Notes under the pieces: model-generated
Databases searched by the model: none
Told to the model about the DNA's origin: nothing
What the model saw: the letters and a program-made list of their open reading frames with translations, nothing else
In this document: one piece after another, positions 55,324-64,000 of the stretch
Position numbering within the stretch: the first letter of the stretch is position 1
Layout of the letters: each line of letters opens with the position of its first letter
Position numbers and translations under genes: made by a program
Origin: Diplodia intermedia
Taxonomy: Eukaryota > Ascomycota > Dothideomycetes > Botryosphaeriales > Botryosphaeriaceae
DNA length: 64,000 nt
Assembly: GCA_021495925.1 (NCBI GenBank)
Contig: JAKEKT010000125.1
Span: 1 to 64,000 of the forward strand
Reading direction: 5' to 3'

Positions 55324-56014
55324 GATAGTTGCCTAGTATCATAGGTATAAGTGCCGCATGTTAGATATTCTGGGCCAAAGCTGAGTCTTCAGCACCGAAC
55401 TCAAATGTTTTACCACATTGTCTGGCATCACTATGAGATGATGGTTTGGACTCATGATTCTTTGCTTACCATACAAGGAACTTTTTTGACGCGCATGTAT
55501 GCACCGCGACGTCGGATGCTAGTGTAACCGTGAAGTGATGGAGATTTCGACAAACTTGAAATGCGCCGATGAAAAGAAGTGGGGGTTGCAATGGATGTTA
55601 CTCTTACTCACACAGGACCCGTTACACGGTGAGCGTGAACGCAGAGGTTATGGTTGTGGGGTGAGGCGCCCACTGGTTGACGGGAGGACGGTTGGTTGAC
55701 GGTATATAAGCTCTACCAGCGGCTGTCTCTTTCGCTTGACAGCACAAAAATCTCATCAGTCGAGAGGTTTTTTTTTTTTTTTTTTTTACCACGGACTCCT
55801 GTTTGCGGATCACATTCAAACCGTCAGGTTGTTGGTCCGAGACAGGGCTCTGTGGGTTTTTTTGCTGTTTTGATATACCCTCCATTGTGAAAGTATTTTG
55901 TGGGTACTCTCGATTTCGCCAGTGGTTGATGTATTATTATTGTTCTGGGCTGTATGTATGTAAACAGCAACCGGTAATGCCAGACCAACAATCGATTACA
56001 GGTCTAAACAGTAG
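55324..56014. other. Intergenic, with TATATAAG and poly(T)
   Basis: Contains TATATAAG at 55703-55710 and a 20-nt T-run at 55768-55787, but no coding region. The rest is AT-rich, fitting the 3' flank of the pseudogene and of the OsmC gene. Confidence 0.5.
55768..55787 (+). repeat. Poly(T) tract, 20 nt
   Basis: Uninterrupted T-run. On the minus strand it would be poly(A), so a retroposed tail or a plain homopolymer is possible; no target-site duplication was identified. Confidence 0.95.
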
Positions 56015-56623
56015 CTAGCCTTTCTGTCCCCATGCGTATCCCCTCTCGATGCCATCTTCCACCTCAGTGTTCCCCCTCACGCTTACACTGATCTCCGGCT
56101 TCTTCGCGATCGTCTGCAGCACGACGCAATACCTCTCCGTCAGCTTTCCCAGCTTCTCTATTTTGGCGTCACCCTCCTCGCCGAGGTCACCGTCCAGTTG
56201 CACGTCGAAGCCGAGGCGGATGGCCTTGAAGCCAACGGGGGCGTCGCGGTCAACGCCCATGGTGCCGCGGAAGTCGAGGTCGCCCTCGGCGTGGACGGAG
56301 CCGCCGCTAAGCGGGATGGCGAGGGCGGTAGCGACGGCCTTGAGAGTGACGCCAGCGCAGGCGACCAGTGCCTCCAGCAGCATGTCGCCGCTGCACAGCT
56401 CGCCCGACACTGTAGGGTCTTCGCCGCCGGCGCGCGGGTGTAGCCCGGCGATCTTGGATTGTGCCTGAGAGACGGCGGCGCCCGTCGAGAGCTTGCAGGT
56501 TATGCTACTGCTGTCGAGCGTGCCGGATGACTTCAGCGTAACGAGAGCGGCGGACGGGTCGCTGCGGTAGGATTCTTTGAGAGGTGCCTGTTTGGCGCGA
56601 AGGGCGGTTGCGGCATCGGTCAT
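56015..56623 (-). CDS. OsmC-like protein
   Basis: Single exon, 202 residues. Both redox-active cysteines typical of the OsmC/Ohr fold are present: Cys in GELCSGDMLLEALVACAG and Cys in TERYCVVLQTI. Arg in GDLDFRGTMG lies in a conserved strand. OsmC proteins reduce organic hydroperoxides with a Cys pair in many bacteria. Fungal versions are mostly unstudied. No signal peptide is obvious, and the N-terminus (MTDAATALRAKQAPLKESYR) could be a weak mitochondrial targeting sequence. The start is the only ATG before the conserved strand. Function as a peroxidase is inferred from the cysteines, not shown. Confidence 0.85.
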   Translation of the reverse strand: MTDAATALRAKQAPLKESYRSDPSAALVTLKSSGTLDSSSITCKLSTGAAVSQAQSKIAGLHPRAGGEDPTVSGELCSGDMLLEALVACAGVTLKAVATALAIPLSGGSVHAEGDLDFRGTMGVDRDAPVGFKAIRLGFDVQLDGDLGEEGDAKIEKLGKLTERYCVVLQTIAKKPEISVSVRGNTEVEDGIERGYAWGQKG

Positions 56624-57884
56624 GCTTGTGTGGAGTTGGAGATGGCGGCTCGATGGTCAATTGCTGCGCTGGACCCTAATTGATAGTAGATACAAATTGT
56701 GGACGGGTGAAGTTGAACAGGAGAGAGGATTGCGGGGGCGGGGAAGATGGAAAGGTCCAGTCAGGCAGTGCAGGCACAGGCACAGGCTACCCCGCAAGGG
56801 TCCAGCCAGTGCAGCCAGGGCGCAACTGCCCCGCCCTGTGCATCCCGACGCCCGAAATCACGTTGTCGGCGCGCGGTGGCCTGATGTGGTGCATACTCAG
56901 TTTCACACGCCCAGGCCGGAGGATATATAGAACCAGGCAACCGGCTGGCTCGAGGTCCTTCAGTCAATGTGCAACGGACCAGAAGCAAGCCGTCGCCCAG
57001 GCCTCCCAAAACTACGCGAGCGGACATTACTCTGCCTCTCGACCGCCGCCGAGTGAAGAGTAAGCCGGGCGGAGGGAGGACCGGAGCACCGGCGCACGGG
57101 CCCACGTGAGACGTGCGTCATTGCCAGCTTCCAAGATTTCCGTCTCCACTCGCCATTTGCTCCCATCGTCTTTTGCTCTCCCATCTCCCCACCCACTCAA
57201 CGATTACGACGTCTTCGATGCTTTTTCCTGCCCTCAGCAAAGGCCTCCATCCCACCCACGGCCCCATCGGAACGCCTGCCCTCGCCCACGCTCCCGCTTC
57301 CGCGACCACCTCTACCCGCCAATGAGCGGCGCGCCGTGCACAGGGTCTGGCAACCACCGCTCCGACGATGCTGGCATATGCCTGTCGAGGTCTGGATCTG
57401 GATCCCACCGCCAGAGATATTACGTGAGAGTGCGACATGCCCGCCGCTCCACCACCCCCCGCCAGGGTGCGGAAAGTCCCAGCGACTGTACCTTCGTATT
57501 GCTGTCCTGCCGTGACTCGCCGCGGTTGCACAGCCTTTCGCTCAATATTGGCATCCTCACCCAACCTGCCGCTCGCACGCGCCTCACTCGACGCAAACAA
57601 CCAATTAAGATGACCGACTTGTCTTAAGATTGTCGCACTTGAGTTCTATCCCGTTAACCGTAGCCGATAATGTTGCTCCAAAGTTCCCGCCCATCTTGAA
57701 CAGTACAGCAATGGCCCCAAACAATATACCACTCCTCATACAACTCCCGAGCATAACACCGCTTGATAACCCATAGCCAAAAGTCCGGACCCGGAAACCA
57801 ACAAACTCCATTAAACCATCCCTACGGTCATCAGCCGAAGATCACTGCGCAGTCAAGGGCTTCCTTACCGCTGGGGTTGCACGT
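56624..57884. other. Intergenic, no gene recognised
   Basis: 1.3 kb. The left end is the OsmC promoter. The centre is GC-rich with frames on both strands and no domain. The 57600-57880 portion is the 3' flank of the velvet-like gene. Confidence 0.5.
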
Positions 57885-58646
57885 TCAATTCCTTCCGACA
57901 ATGATCGACCGTGTGTCCACGATCTCGGTCGTTTCTCCCTGACCGCTTGTGACTCGGATCAGGGCAATCCTGATCTTGCACATGCCTTCCTGGCCAATGG
58001 AAAGGTCCGGGAAGTAGGCATATCCGACCACATCGTCCGCGTCGTTCTCGATTGGGTGGAAGGAGTCGAACAGTCTCGGCCCAGTCAAGGCGTCGGGGCC
58101 AACGGGCACGTAAGCCCCATCGGCACCCCTGGCCACCACTGTGGCGACGGCCAGCAGGCGCCCATCCTCGAGATCGCTGTCGGGAGCCCCGCGGGAGCGG
58201 CGGAGGCGAATGGTGACGGTGGTCCTGATGGGCTGGCCAGGACGGGCAGTGCCCGGAGGCTGTGCGGTAACCTCCATGGAGTATCCTGATGCGCCTGGGC
58301 GGCCCATTGAGTTCTGATCCCGACCGCGCGAGCTCAGATTGCGCATTCCAGCATTCTCGCCGTCGATCCGGATGCGCCGAGATCGCCCCACGTCTTCAAC
58401 CACCCGGGCGCCGAGATTGTCGTTCGTCTGCGTGCGGCGGGCAACGTGAGCCATTGTTCCGTCTGCGTTGTTGGAAGAGGAGGAGTTGAGGTCGGTGGTG
58501 GAGGTGCGTTCTGCGATGCGGCTCGAACGTCTTAAAAGGTTGGACGATGAGTTGGTCCCTTGTCTAGACGATGATCTAGTCGACACTCTGGACGAGGCAC
58601 TGGCGTCGCTGATATTTCTTCTTCGACCTCTGCCTCTGCTGGGCAT
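57885..58646 (-). CDS. Divergent velvet-domain-like protein
   Basis: Single predicted exon, 253 residues. The N-terminal ~120 residues are Arg/Ser/Asn-rich and disordered. From about residue 130 the sequence reads like a velvet domain: PGTARPGQPIRTTVTIRLRR matches the P-x-P-x-V-x-L strand. DALTGPRLFDSFHPI and DVVGYAYFPDLSIGQEGMCK match the LxG-x3-SL...FxFxDLSV-x-x-EGxxxLRF block of VosA/VelB/VeA/VelC. It ends just past that block, so the usual tail region (QPFTVFSPKKFPG) is missing or lies in an undetected exon after a GT near 57866. Velvet proteins are fungal transcription regulators of development and secondary metabolism. Family placement is by motif only; a fifth or divergent velvet protein is the guess. 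Confidence 0.6.
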   Translation of the reverse strand: MPSRGRGRRRNISDASASSRVSTRSSSRQGTNSSSNLLRRSSRIAERTSTTDLNSSSSNNADGTMAHVARRTQTNDNLGARVVEDVGRSRRIRIDGENAGMRNLSSRGRDQNSMGRPGASGYSMEVTAQPPGTARPGQPIRTTVTIRLRRSRGAPDSDLEDGRLLAVATVVARGADGAYVPVGPDALTGPRLFDSFHPIENDADDVVGYAYFPDLSIGQEGMCKIRIALIRVTSGQGETTEIVDTRSIIVGRN

Positions 58647-61600
58647 CTGACGGCACAGTGCTTCTGGAAGGAATTAGCAAAATGAAGAGGCGGGCAACCA
58701 ATGGCGACTGCATGCTGCTGTTTGAGGAGAGACTGGACGATGGCCCGCGCAAAAGGAAATCTATCGTCGGAAAAAGAAGCAGTCCAGCCAGGCGCCGATG
58801 CGTCTCAGCCTCGGCGATCGAAGCCGCGAGGCTGCGCCCGAGCCAGACGATACAGCATCGGGACCGCAGCCAACGCCCGATGCAGCGCGGCAAAAGGATG
58901 GTCGGGGCGGGACGAGGCCGCCGGCGACGTCGAAAAAGGACGTCTTCGACAAATGACGATCCTTAATTTCACGGCGGGCAGGGCCCGCCATTGGCGCCGC
59001 CGGGGCTGCTGCAGCGGGGTTCGACGGCACGGTGCGAAAGCGTGTTGGCCGCGGGGGCGATCCGCATTCCTGAGCCATGCGGGTGCTAGGCTGGCTGCGG
59101 CCACGAGCGCGCCGCCAACGGCCCAAGATGCAAGATTCGGGGCCAGTGCGAAGCGAGCAGTCTTGAAACGGCGTGCCGGATGAAGGGCGAAAGCCCGACG
59201 CCAGGGGAGGGGAGCGCGTGCATGCCCGCGGCATCTTGCGTGCGCCGCATGCTCCCAAGACATGTCGCAATGGGCCGGGATGTGACAGGGCAGGTGCGTG
59301 TCTGAAGCGTAGCGAGATTGATTTGAGCTTACCTCTGCGTCGTCCCCCGGCTGCTCAACACAATCTTGCAGCCTCTGTCGCCTGTCCACCAATACCCGTC
59401 GCCGTGGACCGCTGGCCGTGCGCCGATGAAGATTGATCGCGTCGGCCGCGGACGGGCTGCTTATCTGCTTTGTGCAACCACAGATGCAAATGACGTCCGT
59501 CTTCACGCTCTCGACACGCGGTCCCACGTTACACCGGGAGATTCGCGCCGTATGCGGGTCGCTTGCCGCTTCCACGGTTCTTTTGCTCGGTACCTGCAGG
59601 GGCCGCGGTGGCCTCGATCAGCTCGATGCGGACGGTGTCCGGGCCGGAGGTGCGTGGTGGGGCTCTGGGGCCTGGAGATCTGGAGCAAATATCAGCAACC
59701 TCTGCGAGGACACGGCGGGACGACACCCCGGACGAGCTGGTCCCCACACGGAACTGGGCAGCAGCACCCCAAGGAGCTAGCGCTGGGCGGAAGAGCGGGA
59801 CCAACCTTAAGGCGCACGATTGCCGAGGGTGCAGTCTGCAGCGAGCCGTGAGAATGCGACTGGTCCCAGGCGGGCGAGAGGAGGGAGCTGTCGGCCGCGG
59901 AATCGATCTGCTGCTCTCCTGCTGCGGCTTCCCCGCGGCCGGCTTTATAGATGGTTCGGTCAGCTCTCGCAGACGACGCTGGCCGCCAAGGTGGTCGCCA
60001 GGCGCGCGCCCTTGCGCTATTGGACTCAGATGGTCAGGACGGCGATGGAACTTGAGGCGACACTTCTGCTCTGGTCGCGGCGTCTCGCCAGAATAGTCGC
60101 CTGCATGGCACGGCACGCTGCCACGATTGCGCATTGCTGCAGCTGGGGCGAGCCACGAGGCGCGTGGCGTGGAGCATGCAACCTCTTGCTGACCCCCTTC
60201 CGTGGCCGCGGGCCCGCCAGATCTTAGAGATCCGATGCAAGATGGAGAGTTCAAGAGGCTAGCGACCGCGAGGGCCCGCCGGGTTGGGCGATCGCGGAGC
60301 GCCACAGGGCCGCGCCGATCGCTCCGTGGCCTGGTGGCTGGGCCCAGCATGCCCGTCGTGCTGGAAACATGCGCCCCGGCTTCCTGGCTCGCACCGTGAT
60401 ACGAGGATTCCACCTGTGTCTCCAATGCTTCCAGCTCCACTCACGCCGGCCGTGCCGCGCCTGCACGCCTCTGCTTCTGGAAGGCGCCGCAAAAGCCCTG
60501 CACGCCTAACCCGCGCCATGTGCCCGTCACCACCACCCTTGCGCTCCCGGCAGCCCGTTCCTGGCCACCCACGCTCCTCCATTCCTCCCCGTACGGACGC
60601 CCCCCGCGCTGGCCAATCGTGCGCAGCCCTGCCTAACCCGGGCGTCTAGTGGTCTGGTCCCTCGTTACCCAAAGTATCCTCAATTGAAACTGTTTCATTC
60701 CGTCTCCAGCTCCTCTGCCATGGGTTCCCGGTTGGCGCTGCACCGCCAGAAGCCCTGCTTTCTTGCGAGGTGCCGCGGTTGATGCCGAGTTGCTGCAGAG
60801 CAACAAGGGCCAAGGGCCTCCGCTTCGTCTTGCGACCAGAGCATCGTCAGGATGCCCCTGCCGTCGGGCACCAACACCAGCACCTGCAGCATCGACACTC
60901 TGCTGGAGAGAGCCGTCGAAGCCTCACTGTCTCACCAACCGCGTCATTCATTGCCTACATCTGCGCCTGTACGCCACGGACTCGGCCTCGCAGCCTACAG
61001 GAACGCCTGCCGCTGCAGCACCGGTCGCCGGGTTCCAAGATCTCACTTCCGCGCCGTAAACGATGATGCATTCTAGACCCCGTTAAGACATGCTACTAAT
61101 ATCCTACTGTCAACCACTACTGCGGCCCCACGTGACCTCTACCACCAAACACTCAGCTACCCCCGGCCTAACCACGAACGAAGAAGCAACTACCCGCTCT
61201 AGCGGCCGAGATGACAGTACCAAGAAAGATCTGCCCGCATATCAATCCCCCCACCTCCATCGCTTATCATAGCCACTCGCCGGACGATTCGCAAAAAGAT
61301 AATGGCTGCAGATGCCGTCACCACTGTTGCTCCCACGGCCGTGAACACACTAACCACGGCCCGTCTTGCCGCCGTGCAGCTAGTCGGAGTGATTCAATGC
61401 AAGACAACAGTGGCGGATGCAAGCGAGGCCCTCAGGCCTCCGGCATTGCTGCGAGCCCACGCCCAAGATCCACATCCCGCACACGGCACAATCTAGGGAT
61501 CCCTGCCGTCAAAAGACACAGCATCGTATCCAACAGGAAGAGCATTTCATCGGCGGAAAGCAGATCGTGATCTGTCGCGTCGGTCGAAAGAAGTTGGTCG

Positions 61601-61815
61601 GCGCCTCCGACTCCTGCATCGAAGGCCTTGTTGCTGCCTCTCAAGTTCTGGGCCTCGTTGATGACGATGAATCCAAATCGACTGGGGGCAACACAGCCAC
61701 TCCGGGCTTGCGCATTAACAAACTAGAAAACCAAACCATGTCAGTCTCTTGCACCAGACGCTTGGGTAAATAGTGCTGCTCACTTGTATGGCCCTAGCCT
61801 CTCCCGTACCCTTGT
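58647..61815. other. ~3.2 kb GC-rich intergenic region
   Basis: Frames of up to ~300 codons overlap on both strands (for example 59529-60440 on -), are arginine/proline/alanine-rich and match no domain, as expected from high GC. The left part is the velvet-like gene's promoter. No RNA gene recognised. Confidence 0.45.
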
Positions 61816-63000
61816 TCACGTAGAAAAGTAGCGCTGCTCAATCTCGGAATCCACAGCACCCTCACCCTCCTCGACGACCGTAAACAGGTCATGGTCCGGC
61901 GCCCTCCACGAATGGCGGTGCTTCCTCCTCTTCCTCATCCTCCCGTCAACCAGGTCCTGAGCCCTGCCCTTGGTCGGCTCGCGCACGATGGTCCTGTACG
62001 GTTCCGTCGGCTCGGGGCCAGGCCTCTGCGGCTTCCTCACATGCATCGGCGTGGAGCCCTCCTCGCTCATGTAGCCCTCGTCCGTCACCGCCACTTCGTC
62101 GTTTCGCCTCTTCCGCTGCTCCTGCCCGTCCCCCTTCCACCTCCCTTCCTCCTCCTCCTCCTGCGCCGCGGCGGCGGCTCGGTACTTGGCGATGTACTTG
62201 GCCCATCGCCTTGCCAACTTGCTCCTCAACTTGTCTTCCTCTCTCCTCCTCGTCTCGTCGGCGTCCCACTCGCCCCCGGCGACGTCGTCGTCCTCGTCGG
62301 TCGCGCTGTCGTCGGAGGGGATGATGCCGGCGCTGAAGGAGAGCTCGTCGTAGGGGTCGTCCTCGTCGCTCATCGGGCTCAAGAAGTGGGCGAACGGATC
62401 GTCGTCGATGTCTGGGAGCGACGACGACGACGACGACGGCCGCTGCTGCTCCAGCGGCGACGGCTGCTCCGGCGGCGTCGGCGGCGACACCGTGACGTAG
62501 GGTGTCGGCGGTCTCTGCGACATGGCCGACGATGAAGAGGAGGATGGGCCGAAGGGGGTGGTGGAGACGGCCGCGCGCTTCTTCGAGCCGGAGGGGCTGA
62601 GGTGGAAGTGCACGGGTGCGACGGCGAGGAGGTGGCGCGGCGAGAAGGGCGGCCACGAGTGCCGGCGGCTGTGGTGTTGTTGCTGTTGTTGGGATGATGC
62701 CTTTCGCGTGGGCATTGTGGTGGTTGCGTTTCCTTCCGGCTCTTGTTCCTCCGAGGTAGGTTGTTGCTGCGGCGGGTTTGCGTCACCCGCCGTCGGTACG
62801 GTAAGCGACTGTTGTCTTCCTGTTTTCCCCTTGGCTCCTTTCGTTCTCTTCTCTTTCGTCTTCCTCAGCAAGCCGCTGGTTTCGCTCGTTGTTCCCTTTT
62901 CTCTCCTCCTCAAACGACTGAAGGGCCAGCAGCCGCGCAGGTGTTGGTACGCCAGCTGGATCAAAGAATGGTGGAGGTGTCGCGTCGTGAGGCTAGGCAC
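61816..63000 (-). CDS. Hypothetical low-complexity protein with conserved C-terminus
   Basis: Intronless frame of 394 codons. It has Gln/His/Ser/Pro-rich segments, a PPTPYVTVSPPTPPEQP region, an acidic DEDDPYDELSFSAG stretch, a coiled-coil-like DETRRREEDKLRSKLARRWAKYIAKY, and a basic tail (RKRRKHRHSWRAPDHDLFTVVEE). The order of acidic cluster, helix, then basic C-terminal RKHRHSWRAP looks like a conserved arrangement rather than noise, but I recognise no family. Another Met (MSQRPPTPYV) could be the real start, which would remove the first ~155 residues. No catalytic motif. Function unknown; nuclear location is plausible from the basic clusters. Confidence 0.6.
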   Translation of the reverse strand: MPSLTTRHLHHSLIQLAYQHLRGCWPFSRLRRREKGTTSETSGLLRKTKEKRTKGAKGKTGRQQSLTVPTAGDANPPQQQPTSEEQEPEGNATTTMPTRKASSQQQQQHHSRRHSWPPFSPRHLLAVAPVHFHLSPSGSKKRAAVSTTPFGPSSSSSSAMSQRPPTPYVTVSPPTPPEQPSPLEQQRPSSSSSSLPDIDDDPFAHFLSPMSDEDDPYDELSFSAGIIPSDDSATDEDDDVAGGEWDADETRRREEDKLRSKLARRWAKYIAKYRAAAAAQEEEEEGRWKGDGQEQRKRRNDEVAVTDEGYMSEEGSTPMHVRKPQRPGPEPTEPYRTIVREPTKGRAQDLVDGRMRKRRKHRHSWRAPDHDLFTVVEEGEGAVDSEIEQRYFST

Positions 63001-64000
63001 GACAAGACGGTCCCAGGTTTGGATGATGAAAATACAACAAAAAAGAAATATCCAGCTCGGGGTGGATAAACGGGCGATCTTCAGCTTATTTGGGAGGGGA
63101 GAGGGGGCGGGGGTGGGCGAGGGTTGGCGGAACTATATGTATACGGTGTAGGGCGGCCGCAGGGTGGTGGGCGAGGGCGGGAGATGACGATAGGTGGTGG
63201 ATGACTGGACTTTTCCCTCACACACCCACCCACACACACCCATGTGCGCAGCGCCCGCAACACCCAGCTACGAGGCACACTCACACAGTCGCTCACACAC
63301 ACCGCACCCCAGCCACCCCACCCCGGCTAGCACGGGCGGGCGCGGGCGTAGATCGCGGGTAAATCAAGGCATCAATAGAAATTGGGAAGTACGATCGCGC
63401 GCTTTCGCATTTCCCGTCGCCTCATTGCCCATCCCGTCGGCCTGACTTGGGCGGCTGTGTGATGGATGTTGGGTGGGGCAAACGGAAAAGAGCAACACGC
63501 ACTAAGTCACAGCCACACGGCGGCGGCACACAACACGCGTAGGCGAGGATGGATGATGGGCTACGCGTATGAGTGAGTAGTGAGTCCTTGCAAAGCAAAA
63601 GTGCGCAGGTGCTTGGTGGACACGGCGCGGTTGGGCGAGTGACCAGCTGCTAGCCCGGCTGCTAAGCTCCAAGCTAGCATCATGCGGCTCTTTTAGGGCC
63701 GTGGATGTTGCCGAATATGCAGGGGTTCGTGCTCTCTTTTCTCACTGTGGCGCGTGGGCCCGCCGCCGCCGCCGCCGCCTCCTCCTCCTCCTCCCTCTAT
63801 CCTTTCCCTCCTACTACCTGATGATCCGGCGTATTATTGGGCTGGGCTGGGCTCATCAGCGGGCGCCAGTCCCCTCCCAGGACGCCTCGCTTGTTAGTTT
63901 TTCTCGCTCTTTGCGGCTACCCTTTATTTTTTTCTCTCTCTCTCTCTCTTTCTCAAATCCCCCTTCGGAACGAAGCGGAGGCGCTAGCGATGGAAGGAAT
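63001..64000. other. Intergenic with simple repeats, promoter of last gene
   Basis: Includes CA-rich tracts (63220-63310), (GCC)n/(TCC)n trinucleotides about 63757-63795, and a (TC)n run about 63935-63950. No gene recognised; the next gene, if any, lies beyond the window. Confidence 0.55.
63757..63795. repeat. GCC/TCC trinucleotide repeat
   Basis: Run of CCGCCGCCGCC followed by TCCTCCTCC triplets, then CT-rich sequence. No open frame depends on it. Confidence 0.8.

Noticed and set aside
59529..60440. 303-codon minus-strand frame and overlapping 160-180-codon plus-strand frames
   Set aside because: Overlap on opposite strands, Arg/Pro/Ala-biased, no domain or splice structure; expected from high GC.
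1..64000. CRISPR arrays, rRNA, intact transposons, biosynthetic cluster
   Set aside because: No regularly spaced repeats, rRNA motifs, transposase or reverse transcriptase, LTRs, or core PKS/NRPS/terpene genes seen.

Overview
The window is nuclear DNA of a filamentous ascomycete (Pezizomycotina). The evidence is short GT-AG introns of about 50-110 nt with CTAAC/CTGAC-like branch sites, intergenic spaces of about 0.3-7 kb, and a typical gene set: septin AspA/Cdc11, cohesin Smc3, GT32 Och1, a CRH-type GPI wall enzyme, a fungal annexin, PROPPIN Hsv2 and a PQ-loop transporter. A Dothideomycete is plausible, but the sequence alone does not fix the class. No rRNA, tRNA, CRISPR array, intact transposon or biosynthetic cluster was recognised.

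Layout. 0-13.3 kb: secreted CE1 esterase relative with altered catalytic residues (-), DUF2985 membrane protein (-), annexin (-), small SR-repeat protein (+), GT32 mannosyltransferase (-), biuret/ureidoacrylate-type cysteine hydrolase (-). 14.3-20.3 kb: GPR1/FUN34/YaaH membrane protein (+), conserved fungal unknown (-), Ist3/RBMX2 splicing factor (-), GNAT acetyltransferase (-). 22.3-28.7 kb: amino acid permease (+), stand-alone RNase H-like protein (+), secreted type-B carboxylesterase (+). 31-34.3 kb: septin (-) and Hsv2 PROPPIN (+), divergently transcribed. 34.3-41.3 kb: about 7 kb with no convincing gene. 41.3-45.2 kb: PQ-loop transporter with an extremely fragmented 5' end (+) and a Tyr/Ser phosphatase (+). 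47.7-54 kb: CRH-type transglycosylase (+) and Smc3 (+). 54.5-55.3 kb: collapsed arylsulfatase pseudogene (+). 56-63 kb: OsmC-like protein (-), velvet-like protein (-), low-complexity unknown (-). The last kilobase is simple repeats.

The genes are mostly unrelated housekeeping and secretory functions and do not form an operon-like pathway. Wall and secretion functions recur (Och1 for mannan, CRH for chitin-glucan cross-links, septin for septation, two secreted esterases), but they are not adjacent.

The observations most worth checking are four. The CE1 protein has lost both the nucleophile Ser and the catalytic His. The RNase H-like protein retains the DEDD residues but has no reverse transcriptase. 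The first 29 codons of the PQ-loop gene are split over seven exons, one of which appears to be a single nucleotide. Smc3 contains a GC-AG intron. All exon borders given are read by eye from splice consensus and frame.
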